Assembly (NCBI RefSeq): GCF_000744705.1 | Contig: NZ_JQML01000001.1 | Span: forward strand, 9,248,017-9,312,016 | DNA: 64,000 bases | Source of the DNA: Streptacidiphilus albus JL83 | Lineage (GTDB): Bacteria > Actinomycetota > Actinomycetes > Streptomycetales > Streptomycetaceae | Reading direction: 5' to 3' | Shown here: positions 35,831-43,360 of the stretch, piece by piece | How the letters are laid out: each line of letters begins with the position of its first letter | How positions within the stretch are numbered: position 1 is the first letter of the stretch | The notes under the pieces: generated by a model | Told to the model about the DNA's origin: nothing | Database searches by the model: none | Seen by the model: only the letters and a program-made list of their open reading frames with translations | Made by a program: the position numbers and the translations under genes

Positions 35831-36561
35831 GTGTGCAGCCCACATTCGGTCTTGGCCAGGCCCGCCCAGCGGCCGGAGCGCGGATCGGCCCCGGGCAGCG
35901 GGCGCCGGGTGCAGGGCTCACAGCCGATCGAGGTGTAGCCCTCCGCCAGCAGCGGGTTGACCAGCACGCCGTGGCGCGCGACGTACTCCTCGACCTGGTC
36001 CTGGGTCCAGGCCGCCAGTGGCGACACCTTCACCAGTTCGCGCCTGGCGTCGTAGTCGACCACCCGGATCCGCGCCCGTCCGGGGTGCTCCTCCCGGCGC
36101 ATCCCATTGATCCACGCGGTATAGGGCCGCAGCCCGCGGTTCAGCGGCTCGACCTTGCGCAGGGAACAGCACAGGTCCGGGTCGCGGTCGTGCAGCCGGG
36201 GGCCGTACTCGGCGTCCTGCTCGGCGGTGGTCTGCCGGGGGGTGAGCGGGAGCAGGTTGATCCGGTAGGTCTGGGCCACGGCGTCCCGGGTGCCCCTGGT
36301 CTCGGCGAAGTGGTAGCCGGTGTCGAGGAACAGCACGTCGATCCCGGGTGCGACGGTCTGCGCCAGGTGCACCAGATGGGTGTCCGCCATGGAGGAGGCG
36401 ACCACCAGTCCGGAGCCGAAGGTGCGGTGCGCCCAGGCGATGATCTCGCCGGCGTCGGCGCCGGCCAGTCGCACATCAGCCTCGTCGGCGAGCGCACGGA
36501 GTTCCGGAGCGGAAATCGGCACTGCCGGGGAATCCTCTTCCAAGCGGGCTCGCTTTTCCAT
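35827..36561 (-). CDS. cysH: Adenylyl-sulfate (APS) reductase, [4Fe-4S] type
   Basis: A 244-aa reductase. It has the cluster-binding CC at 131-132 (LCCSLRKVEPL), the CxxC at 214-217 (GCEPC) and the catalytic Cys240 in ECGLH. The CC...CxxC set marks APS reductases rather than PAPS reductases, so sulfite can be made directly from the CysDN product without CysC. AAGGAGGG stands just before the ATG. First gene of the operon cysH-cysD-cysN-hlyD-GT2-glycoamylase. No sulfite reductase gene is in the window. Confidence 0.93.
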   Translation of the reverse strand: MEKRARLEEDSPAVPISAPELRALADEADVRLAGADAGEIIAWAHRTFGSGLVVASSMADTHLVHLAQTVAPGIDVLFLDTGYHFAETRGTRDAVAQTYRINLLPLTPRQTTAEQDAEYGPRLHDRDPDLCCSLRKVEPLNRGLRPYTAWINGMRREEHPGRARIRVVDYDARRELVKVSPLAAWTQDQVEEYVARHGVLVNPLLAEGYTSIGCEPCTRRPLPGADPRSGRWAGLAKTECGLHT

Positions 36562-37117
36562 TGGAGCCCTCCTTTCAGTGGTCCAAGTGGTACCAGAGGC
36601 GTGGCTCGAATATACCTCCCCCACCGCTCCTTCTTAGCGAACCTTTACCTTCATATCTGTCGAATCAAGGGGTCCGAACCACTGCGCACATGCGCCGTCC
36701 GGCCTGTATTTGCGGCCGTCTAACCAGGTACTTTGTTGAATTATCATTCATGGGGCGGGGTGCTGCCGGCGGCACGGAGTGCGGTGCAGAGTGCCACCGT
36801 GCGGCGACAGGACCGGCATGACACCCCTGATCAGTGGTGACAGGCACCGCCTGTGCCAATAGACGAATATCTAATCTGTCGGCTGCCGAAGCAACGAACA
36901 ATCTGTACTGGACACGACAGTGGTCTTGTGCCACAGTCCCTAGATATCCGGCAGCCCCTCACGGGCCAGCCGCCCCCGGCCGACATTCGGCGGGGCCCTG
37001 GATTGTCACGCGGAGCGCCCAGGGGCACTTCCGCGACCGGCCGCTTCGCGTGCCGTTCCCCGGACATATTCCGATTGAATCGTGTCCGTAGACGTATCTA
37101 TTCACTGGAGTGAGTGC
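36562..37117. other. Divergent regulatory region between cysH and sqdB
   Basis: About 555 bases, clearly less GC-rich than the surroundings, with no credible gene. It must hold the promoters of the two opposed operons. Visible small repeats are ACAGGC-ACC-GCCTGT (around 36840-36855), and on the minus strand a TATATT near 36608. No known operator consensus is recognised. Confidence 0.5.
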
Positions 37118-38353
37118 ATGCGTATTCTCGTACTGGGCGGCGACGGATTCTGCGGCTGGCCCACCGCGCTCCACCTCTCCGACCGCGGCCACGATGTGAC
37201 CGTCGTCGACAACCTCAGCCGCCGTGCGATCGACCTGGAGCTGGAGGTCGAGTCGCTCACGCCGATCCGGCCCCTCGGCGAACGGCTGCGGGTCTGGCAG
37301 CAGGTCTCCGGCCGGGAGATCGGCTTCGTCCGGCTCGACCTGGCCACCGAGGGCGACCGGCTGACCGCCCTGCTGCCCGGGCTGCGCCCGGACGCGATCG
37401 TGCACTTCGCCGAGCAGCGGGCGGCGCCGTACTCGATGCGGTCCACCGCGAGCAAGCGCTACACCGTCGACAACAACGTGCGGGCCACCCACAACCTGCT
37501 GTCCGCGCTGGTCGCGACCGGGACCGACGCGGCGCTGGTGCACCTGGGCACCATGGGCGTCTACGGCTACGGCTGGTCCGGCTCGGCCCCGATCCCGGAG
37601 GGCTACCTGACCGTCAAGGTCCCCACCCCGGAGGGCGACCTGGAGCGCGAGATCCTGCACCCGGCCAATCCCGGCTCGGTCTACCACCTCACCAAGACCC
37701 TCGACCAGCTGATGTTCTCCTTCTACGCGGCCAACGACCAGGTGCGGATCACCGACCTGCACCAGGGCATCGTCTGGGGCACCCAGACCGAGCAGACCGC
37801 CCGCGACGAACGGCTGATCAACCGCTTCGACTACGACGGCGACTACGGCACCGTGCTCAACCGGTTCCTGATGCAGGCCGCCATCGACCACCCGCTGACC
37901 GTGCACGGCACCGGCGGCCAGACCCGCGCCTTCATCCACATCCAGGACACCGTCAGGTGTATCGAGATCGCCCTGGCCAATCCGCCGGCCGCGGGCGACA
38001 AGCCGATGGTCTTCAACCAGGTCACCGAGAGCCACCGGGTGCGCGACCTGGCCCAGCTGGTCGGCAAGCTGACCGGGGTCCCGGTGGCGAACCTGCCCAA
38101 CCCGCGGATGGAGGCCAAGGAGAACGACCTGGTCGTCCGCAACGACCGGTTCCTGGCGCTCGGCCTGGCCCCGACCACGCTGTCCGACGGACTGCTCGAC
38201 GAGTGCACCAACATCGCCCGGCGCTACCGGCACCGGGTCGACCCGAGCAAGATCATCGCCAGGTCGGTGTGGCGCCGGGGCATGGAGACCGCCCCGGACC
38301 TGCTGACCGAACTACCGGCGGCCCCCGCCGGGCGGCCCGGCGACGGGCGGTAG
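37118..38353 (+). CDS. sqdB: UDP-sulfoquinovose synthase (SQD1/SqdB-like)
   Basis: A 411-aa extended SDR that matches SQD1/SqdB block by block: GGDGFCGWPTALHLS (8-21), VHFAEQRAAPYSM (95-107), LVHLGTMGVYG (140-150), YHLTK (189-193, the Tyr-Lys pair), NRFDYDGDYGTVLNRF, GGQTRAFIHIQDTVRCIEIA and NPRMEAKENDL. The enzyme joins sulfite to UDP-glucose to give UDP-sulfoquinovose. The TMGEYG motif of most relatives reads TMGVYG. ATG 37118 is preceded by GGAG. Divergent from the sulfite-producing operon, which strongly supports the sulfite-using reaction. Confidence 0.9.
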   Translation: MRILVLGGDGFCGWPTALHLSDRGHDVTVVDNLSRRAIDLELEVESLTPIRPLGERLRVWQQVSGREIGFVRLDLATEGDRLTALLPGLRPDAIVHFAEQRAAPYSMRSTASKRYTVDNNVRATHNLLSALVATGTDAALVHLGTMGVYGYGWSGSAPIPEGYLTVKVPTPEGDLEREILHPANPGSVYHLTKTLDQLMFSFYAANDQVRITDLHQGIVWGTQTEQTARDERLINRFDYDGDYGTVLNRFLMQAAIDHPLTVHGTGGQTRAFIHIQDTVRCIEIALANPPAAGDKPMVFNQVTESHRVRDLAQLVGKLTGVPVANLPNPRMEAKENDLVVRNDRFLALGLAPTTLSDGLLDECTNIARRYRHRVDPSKIIARSVWRRGMETAPDLLTELPAAPAGRPGDGR

Positions 38354-38357
38354 CGGG

Positions 38358-39740
38358 ATGCAGCACCGGCCGAGCGGCGCCCGTGCCTCCGCCGGGCGGC
38401 CGCAGGATCCCTACGGCCTCCCGCTGACCACCACCCCGGAGGCCGCCGACGCCTACAACCAGGGCCTGCGGCGCTTCCTGGGGGTGCGCTCCGGGGCCGC
38501 GGACGAGATCCGGCGGTCCGTGGCGACGGATCCCGACTTCGCCCTGGGACACGCCGCGCTCGCCCTGCTCGGACACGCGGGCGCCGCCGAGGTCGACATC
38601 CCCGACGCCCTGGGCGCCGCCGTCCGGGCGGCCGTGCACCGCCGCCCGGACGAACGCGAACGAAGCTTCCTGGTGGCCGTCGCCGAGCAGATCGGCGGGC
38701 CGGTGGACGGGCCGGTCGGCGGGCGGGTCAACGGCTGCTCCCGGGCCGCGGCGCCGCAACTGCTCCGGCACATCCGGGACTTCCCACGCGACGCCCTGTG
38801 CGTGAACATCGCCGTACCGACGATCTCCTCCAACGGGGTCACCCAGGGCGAGCAGGCCTGGTCCCTGATCGAGTCCCTGGACCTCGTCTACGGCGAAGAC
38901 CCCTGGTACCTGGGCCAGTTGGCCTTCGTCCGGCAGGAGCAGAGCCGCTGGCAGGAGGCCGAGACGCTGGCCTGCCGCGCGCTGGACGCCGACCCGGGCG
39001 CGGGCCACGCCGTGCACGCCCGCGCCCACGTCCTCTACGAGACCGGCGAGCACCTGGCCGGCCTGGACTGGCTGGAGGGCTGGCTGGGCCGCCACGGCGC
39101 CGACGCCTTCCAGTCCGCCCACTTCAGCTGGCACGCCGCGCTGTACGAGCTGATGCTGGACGATCTCCGGGCGGTGCGCGACCGCTACCGCACCCAGCTG
39201 GCACCGCCGCAGGTCACCGGCGCCCGGGCGCTGATCGACTCCGGCTCGCTGCTCTGGCGCTGCCACGTCACCGACCGCTGGGAGGGCAGGCTGCCGGCGG
39301 CGGCCGTGGTCGACACCACCCCCGAGGGCTGGCTGGACCGGCCGCCCACCGCGTTCGCCGCCCTGCACGCGGCCCTGCTGCTGGCGGCGTCCGCGGACGG
39401 CGACGGCCTGAGCCGGCTCCGGCGCAGCTGCCTCGCCCACGCCGAGCCCGATGTCAGTCCCACCCTGGCCGGGCTGTGCCAGGCGCTGATGGCGGTGGTC
39501 GAGCACCGCTGGGACCGCGCCGCCCGACTGCTCCAGCCGCTGCTGCCCCGACTGGAACCCCTGGGCGGCAGCGCGGCACAGCGCGACGTGGTCGAGGAGA
39601 CCCTGCTGTACGCCCTGGTCCGGGCCGGACGTAACAGGCAGGCCGCCCGGCTGCTGTCGGCCCGGCTCGACCGCCGCCCCGCACCCCTGGACCGGAACCG
39701 ACTGGACGTCCTCATGCAACGGGAGGTTGTGCGAGACTGA
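38358..39740 (+). CDS. TTC38-like tetratricopeptide protein
   Basis: A 460-aa helical-repeat protein. The start DPYGLPLTTTPEAADAYNQG and later GHAVHARAHVLYETGEHLAGLDWLEGWL, followed by FSWHAALYELML, match the TTC38 family (bacterial and animal TPR-like proteins with no known enzymatic activity). It begins 4 nt after the sqdB stop and is surely co-transcribed. Its role in the sulfosugar pathway, if any, is unknown. Confidence 0.75.
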   Translation: MQHRPSGARASAGRPQDPYGLPLTTTPEAADAYNQGLRRFLGVRSGAADEIRRSVATDPDFALGHAALALLGHAGAAEVDIPDALGAAVRAAVHRRPDERERSFLVAVAEQIGGPVDGPVGGRVNGCSRAAAPQLLRHIRDFPRDALCVNIAVPTISSNGVTQGEQAWSLIESLDLVYGEDPWYLGQLAFVRQEQSRWQEAETLACRALDADPGAGHAVHARAHVLYETGEHLAGLDWLEGWLGRHGADAFQSAHFSWHAALYELMLDDLRAVRDRYRTQLAPPQVTGARALIDSGSLLWRCHVTDRWEGRLPAAAVVDTTPEGWLDRPPTAFAALHAALLLAASADGDGLSRLRRSCLAHAEPDVSPTLAGLCQALMAVVEHRWDRAARLLQPLLPRLEPLGGSAAQRDVVEETLLYALVRAGRNRQAARLLSARLDRRPAPLDRNRLDVLMQREVVRD

Positions 39741-39828
39741 GGAGAGTGGGCAAGGATGACGTCCACTTCCGGACGAGGTGCGCCGTACCCGGTCAGACAA
39801 GACGACGCTTCGATGGAGGCACGTCGTC

Positions 39829-40089
39829 ATGGGTGAGCAGCTGGTGCAGATCCTCGGCTCGATCCTGGTCCTCATACCCTTCGCGCTGGCGCAGGCGGGC
39901 CGGCTGGACTCCAAGTCGCTCGGCTACCTGGGGCTGAACCTGATCGGCTCCGGCACCTTGGCGGTGGACGCCGCGGTCACCTCCCAGTGGGGGTTCCTGC
40001 TGCTGGAGGGCAGCTGGGCGCTGGTCTCCCTGTCGGCCCTCGTCGGCGCCCTCCGCCGTTCCGGCGCGCTCACCACCAGGTGTCGTTGA
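39829..40089 (+). CDS. Small CBU_0592-like membrane protein
   Basis: An 86-aa protein with three hydrophobic helices: LVQILGSILVLIPFALAQAG, LGYLGLNLIGSGTLAVDAAV and LLLEGSWALVSLSALVGAL. The RLDSKSLGYLGLNLIG block is typical of the CBU_0592 family, function unknown. GGAGG (39815-39819) lies 9 nt before the ATG. The 3' end abuts a transposase relic. Confidence 0.7.
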   Translation: MGEQLVQILGSILVLIPFALAQAGRLDSKSLGYLGLNLIGSGTLAVDAAVTSQWGFLLLEGSWALVSLSALVGALRRSGALTTRCR

Positions 40090-40370
40090 GCGTTGTAGGT
40101 GTCATCAACCCTGTCCATGCTGGTCAGGCCGCGTGCTGGTACCTCGCACAGCGCGTGCAGGGGATGCGTCTGGCTCCAGGTCAAGGTGTGGTTCAGAAGT
40201 TCGGTCCGGCAGGAGCGGATCCGTCTCTTCATGATCGAGTTCATGCGCGGCATCCGCACGCCGGTCTTCACGGTCTCGATGCCCTCGATGCCGGCGGCGT
40301 GCAGGATCTCCCACGCTGTGGACGGGGCGATGCAGGCCAGTTGGGCGAGTTCGCCTTGTATGCGCCGGCG
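40090..40370 (-). pseudogene. Relic of an integrase-core transposase
   Basis: On the minus strand a continuous frame from 40370 reads RRRIQGELAQLACIAPSTAWEILHAAG (broken here as two motifs: the RRIxGELxxLG helix-turn-helix and the APSTxWEIL block), then CRTELLNHTLTWSQTH and YNAQRH. Intact relatives have a DDE domain of about 100 residues between these blocks; it is missing. The same transposase type left the relic at 24852..25019. No stops within, but no start and no ends. Confidence 0.6.
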
Positions 40371-40559
40371 GCTGCCGTTGTGGCGATCAGGATCCGGAAC
40401 GGCTCAGCGGGGATGGGGAGCGGCACATACCGGCCGTTCTCGATGCTGTGCGGAGCGCTGCCGGGATCGGAGAATCTGCAGATCGGGGCCAGAATCGTGC
40501 TTTCGAACCGGGCAGCCGGGGCCGCGGGCGCTGAGCCGCGGATCTGCCAGGGCGGCCGT

Positions 40560-40589
40560 CGGCCCCCGGAACTGATGTTCCGGGGGCCG
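40560..40589 (-). terminator. Strong hairpin terminator of the TIR-like/S1 gene
   Basis: CGGCCCCCGGAAC (40560-40572), loop TGAT, GTTCCGGGGGCCG (40577-40589): a perfect 13-bp stem with a 4-nt loop, 21 nt past the stop of the minus-strand gene ending at 40611. Confidence 0.75.
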
Positions 40590-40610
40590 GCGGGGACTGT
40601 CCGTCCGAGG

Positions 40611-41909
40611 TCAGGCCGCGCTTGCCTCTTCCGCTGCCTCGTCCTCGGCCTCGGGCAGGTCCTTGAGCAGGAGGCGGTCCCGGGCGGAGTCCACCGAAGT
40701 CACTTCGACCCAGAGCAGGTCACCGGGGGTGAGCAGCCCCGCGTTCAGGTCCTCGCGCAGCTCCGCGCTCATGGCGGTGCAGTGGAGGATCGCCGGGCGC
40801 GTCCGACCGGGCAGCTTGAGTAGGGCGTAGCCGCCCTGGCCCTCGGGGCTGGCCTTGATCACCTCGCCGTCCAGCCGTTCTCCGACGGTGGGGCCGGTCG
40901 GGTCGGAGGGAGGAGCCGGGGGACGGGGGTTCCCGACGGACGTGAACCGGGGCGGGAGAGCCGCACGCAGCAGGACACGGCGGCGCTCCGCGTCCATGCG
41001 GGCCACCGAGACCTCGACCCGGTCGCCGGGGCGGAGCTCGCCGAAGGGCATCGACGGGTCGTGCGGGAGCAAGCCGTTGACGCCTCCGGTGACCGCGACG
41101 AACGCACCCAGGCTGGGATGGACATTGTGAACCGTCCCGGTGAAGGCACGGCCGACCGGGTACTCCGCCGCGAGGACGGGCCATGGGTTGCTGACACCGG
41201 CCTGGAGGGTGTACCGCATGTCACCCTTGGTATCGACGTCGAACGCCCCGTTCAGCCGCGTCCCGACAGCGAACTTGGCCGACATGTCGGGGATCACCCG
41301 GCTGTAGTCGACGTCCAGAGCGGACAGCACGCCGTGCCGCCCGTCGTCGGTCTCGACGACGGCGAGCTCCCGTGTCGTGGAGACGACACGGGCAGGGACC
41401 GGGAGGCTCCCGCCGCCGATGAGCGGCACGAGCGCCATCTCGGTCGCCGACTCGGCGTGGACCGCCTCCAGCGCGAGCCGCAGCTCCACCTTCATCCGGT
41501 CCATGTGGCGCCAGTCCGAGGAGTAGGTGATCGTCCGCAGGTCCTTGACGTCGCTGGGGATCTCCTTGGGGTCCTGGGTCAGGTAGATCATCTTCTTGCC
41601 GATGATGTACGAGAGCATGAACTCCATCGCCACGTTCACGGACTCGTTGGAGAACACCACGAGCACGATCTCGGCGGTTTGGATCCCGTGCCACACCCGC
41701 GAGAGCACGGAGTCGCCCCCGTACATGGCGTCCGCCCGGGTGGGGGTCATCCCGAGGCTCTCGATGGTCGGCACCAGCGCGTTCTTGTACATCTGGTCGT
41801 AGTCGAAGGGGTTGCCCTGGGCGTCCGGCCGCTCGCCGTACGCCATCGCAGTGAAGACGGTTCCGGCCTCCGGGCGCTCGTCCCTCATCAGCCTGCTGTT
41901 CTGCACCAT
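40611..41909 (-). CDS. TIR-like (nucleotide-hydrolase-like) domain fused to S1 RNA-binding domains
   Basis: A 432-aa protein with an unusual domain order. Residues 17-150 look like a TIR/deoxyribosyltransferase-like Rossmann domain: VFTAMAYGERPD, PTIESLGMTPTRAD, AEIVLVVFSNESVNVAMEFM (conserved Glu96) and GKKMIYLTQDPKEIPSDVKD. Then come S1/OB-fold units: about 170-235 (weak), 252-316 (GTVHNVHPSLGAFVAV, GVNGLLP) and 340-425 (GEVIKASPEGQGGYALLKLP). The start at 41909 is chosen because the upstream extension is Arg-rich noise. Such a fusion could be an RNA-sensing effector; function not established. Divergent from the SARP-receiver regulator. Confidence 0.7.
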   Translation of the reverse strand: MVQNSRLMRDERPEAGTVFTAMAYGERPDAQGNPFDYDQMYKNALVPTIESLGMTPTRADAMYGGDSVLSRVWHGIQTAEIVLVVFSNESVNVAMEFMLSYIIGKKMIYLTQDPKEIPSDVKDLRTITYSSDWRHMDRMKVELRLALEAVHAESATEMALVPLIGGGSLPVPARVVSTTRELAVVETDDGRHGVLSALDVDYSRVIPDMSAKFAVGTRLNGAFDVDTKGDMRYTLQAGVSNPWPVLAAEYPVGRAFTGTVHNVHPSLGAFVAVTGGVNGLLPHDPSMPFGELRPGDRVEVSVARMDAERRRVLLRAALPPRFTSVGNPRPPAPPSDPTGPTVGERLDGEVIKASPEGQGGYALLKLPGRTRPAILHCTAMSAELREDLNAGLLTPGDLLWVEVTSVDSARDRLLLKDLPEAEDEAAEEASAA

Positions 41910-42082
41910 GGTTCTGTCCTGCTTCCCTTGCGATGGAGCGACCCCGCCACGGGGCCGTGACCGAATCATCTGGGAGAGCGCGCCGACAGCGGTACGGGCT
42001 GCGGGCCTGACAGACCGGCGGGTTGCGCACACCGTGTCCGCAGGCTGTCAGGATGGTGTCAGCCCTGCGATTCGGACCCGTA

Positions 42083-42097
42083 TTCGACTTCCTCGAA
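42083..42097. promoter_or_regulatory. Small inverted repeat in a divergent promoter region
   Basis: TTCGA-N5-TCGAA, 40 nt before the start of the SARP-receiver gene. It lies within the 227-bp AT-richer spacer between two divergent genes and may be an operator. Only a weak signal. Confidence 0.3.
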
Positions 42098-42136
42098 ACA
42101 TATCTGACGGTAGCTCATATTCCCTAGCATGGATGG

Positions 42137-43360
42137 ATGGCGGCGCAGACGGATATGCGAGGCGACAGCTCCACTCCTTGCCGGGTCCAGATCCTGGGCC
42201 CGCTCCGGATCACGAAAGAGGGCGTGCCCCTCGACGGGACTCCGGCTCCTGCACTGACAGAACTGCTGCTGGTGCTGGCGCTTGCCGTCGGTCCGGTACC
42301 GACCCACCAGATCTGCTCCCTGCTCAAGGTGACCTCGGAGACCCTCCACCGCCGAAAGGCCCGGCTGGCGGCCGAGTTCGTTCCTGTCGAGCTCAACGGC
42401 GGCTGCTATCTGCTCGCCCCCTCCACCGTCTCCGTCGACGCCCGGGACTTCGTCTCGGCCATGGAGGAACTCCCCGCCGATGCCCCGCCCGACGCTCTGG
42501 GCCGCCTGGCCGCGCTCTGGCGCGGTGATCCGCTCGCCCTGTACCGGGACTCCGTGCCCGCAGGACTCTGGGCACCGTTGCTGAGCGCCCGGAACGAACT
42601 GGTCCGACGGCTCGCCGCACTTCCTGAGCGGCGCCGTCCGGCACCGGCGATGAGGCTCGCCGCACACTTCCCCGACGACCCCGCCCTGGCCCCGCTGCTG
42701 CCCGCGGCTCTGCTGCCGAAGCGGAAGCGACTGCTCATCGTGGACGACACCAGTTCCGACAGGATCGTCCACCTGCTCGGCACCGGCTACGAGTTCGTCG
42801 TCCTGACGGCCTGGACCGAGTGGGCTCCGTTCGTGGAAGCGGGTGGGCTCAAGGGAGTGGACGGCGCACTGGTGGACCTCCATCTCAGCAAGTCCGGAGA
42901 GGGGCCCGGCCATGAGGGGGTCGCCATCATCAACGACCTGTGCAGGGGTACCGAGATACCCACGGCACTCGTCTCCGTCTTTCCGCCGCCGGATCTGGAC
43001 GACCGCCAGGGCAGCGTCTTCCTCCCCCGCTACCGGCTGGTGCGGCTGCTCTCGAAGGGCAGGGACGACGAACACCTCACCAGCCATCTGGGCGACCTGG
43101 CGGAGCAGTTGGTCGGAGAGGAGCCCCGGCACCAGCTCTGCCGCCTGGAGGCATGGCTGAATTACGCCGCCTACAACTTGGAGGTGCAGGCGGCGAAGCG
43201 GCAGCGCCCCGGCGGCCGGCCGGTGGCCCAGCCCTGGACCGGGGAGCACCGACGGGCAAAGGAGGCGGTAGAGCAGGGGCGGCTGAACGAGGCTGTCCGC
43301 CTGGTGGACGCCTTCTGCCGACGCTGGACCGATCGCCCCGGCCCCCGCCCGCCGCTATGA
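42137..43360 (+). CDS. SARP-type DNA-binding domain fused to a receiver-like domain
   Basis: A 407-aa protein. Residues 15-165 resemble the OmpR/SARP winged helix plus a short bacterial transcriptional activation segment (VQILGPLRI, LSLLKVTSETLHRRKARL-type recognition region, VDARDFVSAM). Residues 197-310 resemble a response-regulator receiver: acidic pair in LLIVDDTSSD (203-204), phosphoacceptor-like Asp247 in ALVDLHL, then PTALVSVFPPP. Receiver after the DNA-binding part is the reverse of the normal order. It converges with, and overlaps by 6 nt, the GHKL ATPase gene, a possible cognate kinase. Confidence 0.65.
   Translation: MAAQTDMRGDSSTPCRVQILGPLRITKEGVPLDGTPAPALTELLLVLALAVGPVPTHQICSLLKVTSETLHRRKARLAAEFVPVELNGGCYLLAPSTVSVDARDFVSAMEELPADAPPDALGRLAALWRGDPLALYRDSVPAGLWAPLLSARNELVRRLAALPERRRPAPAMRLAAHFPDDPALAPLLPAALLPKRKRLLIVDDTSSDRIVHLLGTGYEFVVLTAWTEWAPFVEAGGLKGVDGALVDLHLSKSGEGPGHEGVAIINDLCRGTEIPTALVSVFPPPDLDDRQGSVFLPRYRLVRLLSKGRDDEHLTSHLGDLAEQLVGEEPRHQLCRLEAWLNYAAYNLEVQAAKRQRPGGRPVAQPWTGEHRRAKEAVEQGRLNEAVRLVDAFCRRWTDRPGPRPPL

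Noticed and set aside
37118-38353. Plain UDP-glucose 4-epimerase or dTDP-glucose dehydratase as the call for the SDR gene
   Set aside because: The motifs GGDGFCGW, AEQRAAPYSM, the FDYDG-TVLNRF block and GGQTRAFIHIQDT are those of SQD1/SqdB, not of ordinary epimerases, and the sulfite-forming operon lies opposite.
28227-38353. SQDG (sulfolipid) synthesis as the explanation of the sulfosugar genes
   Set aside because: No GT4-type sulfolipid synthase (SqdX/SqdC/SQD2-like) is in the window; the only glycosyltransferase is a processive GT2. It stays possible if that gene lies elsewhere.
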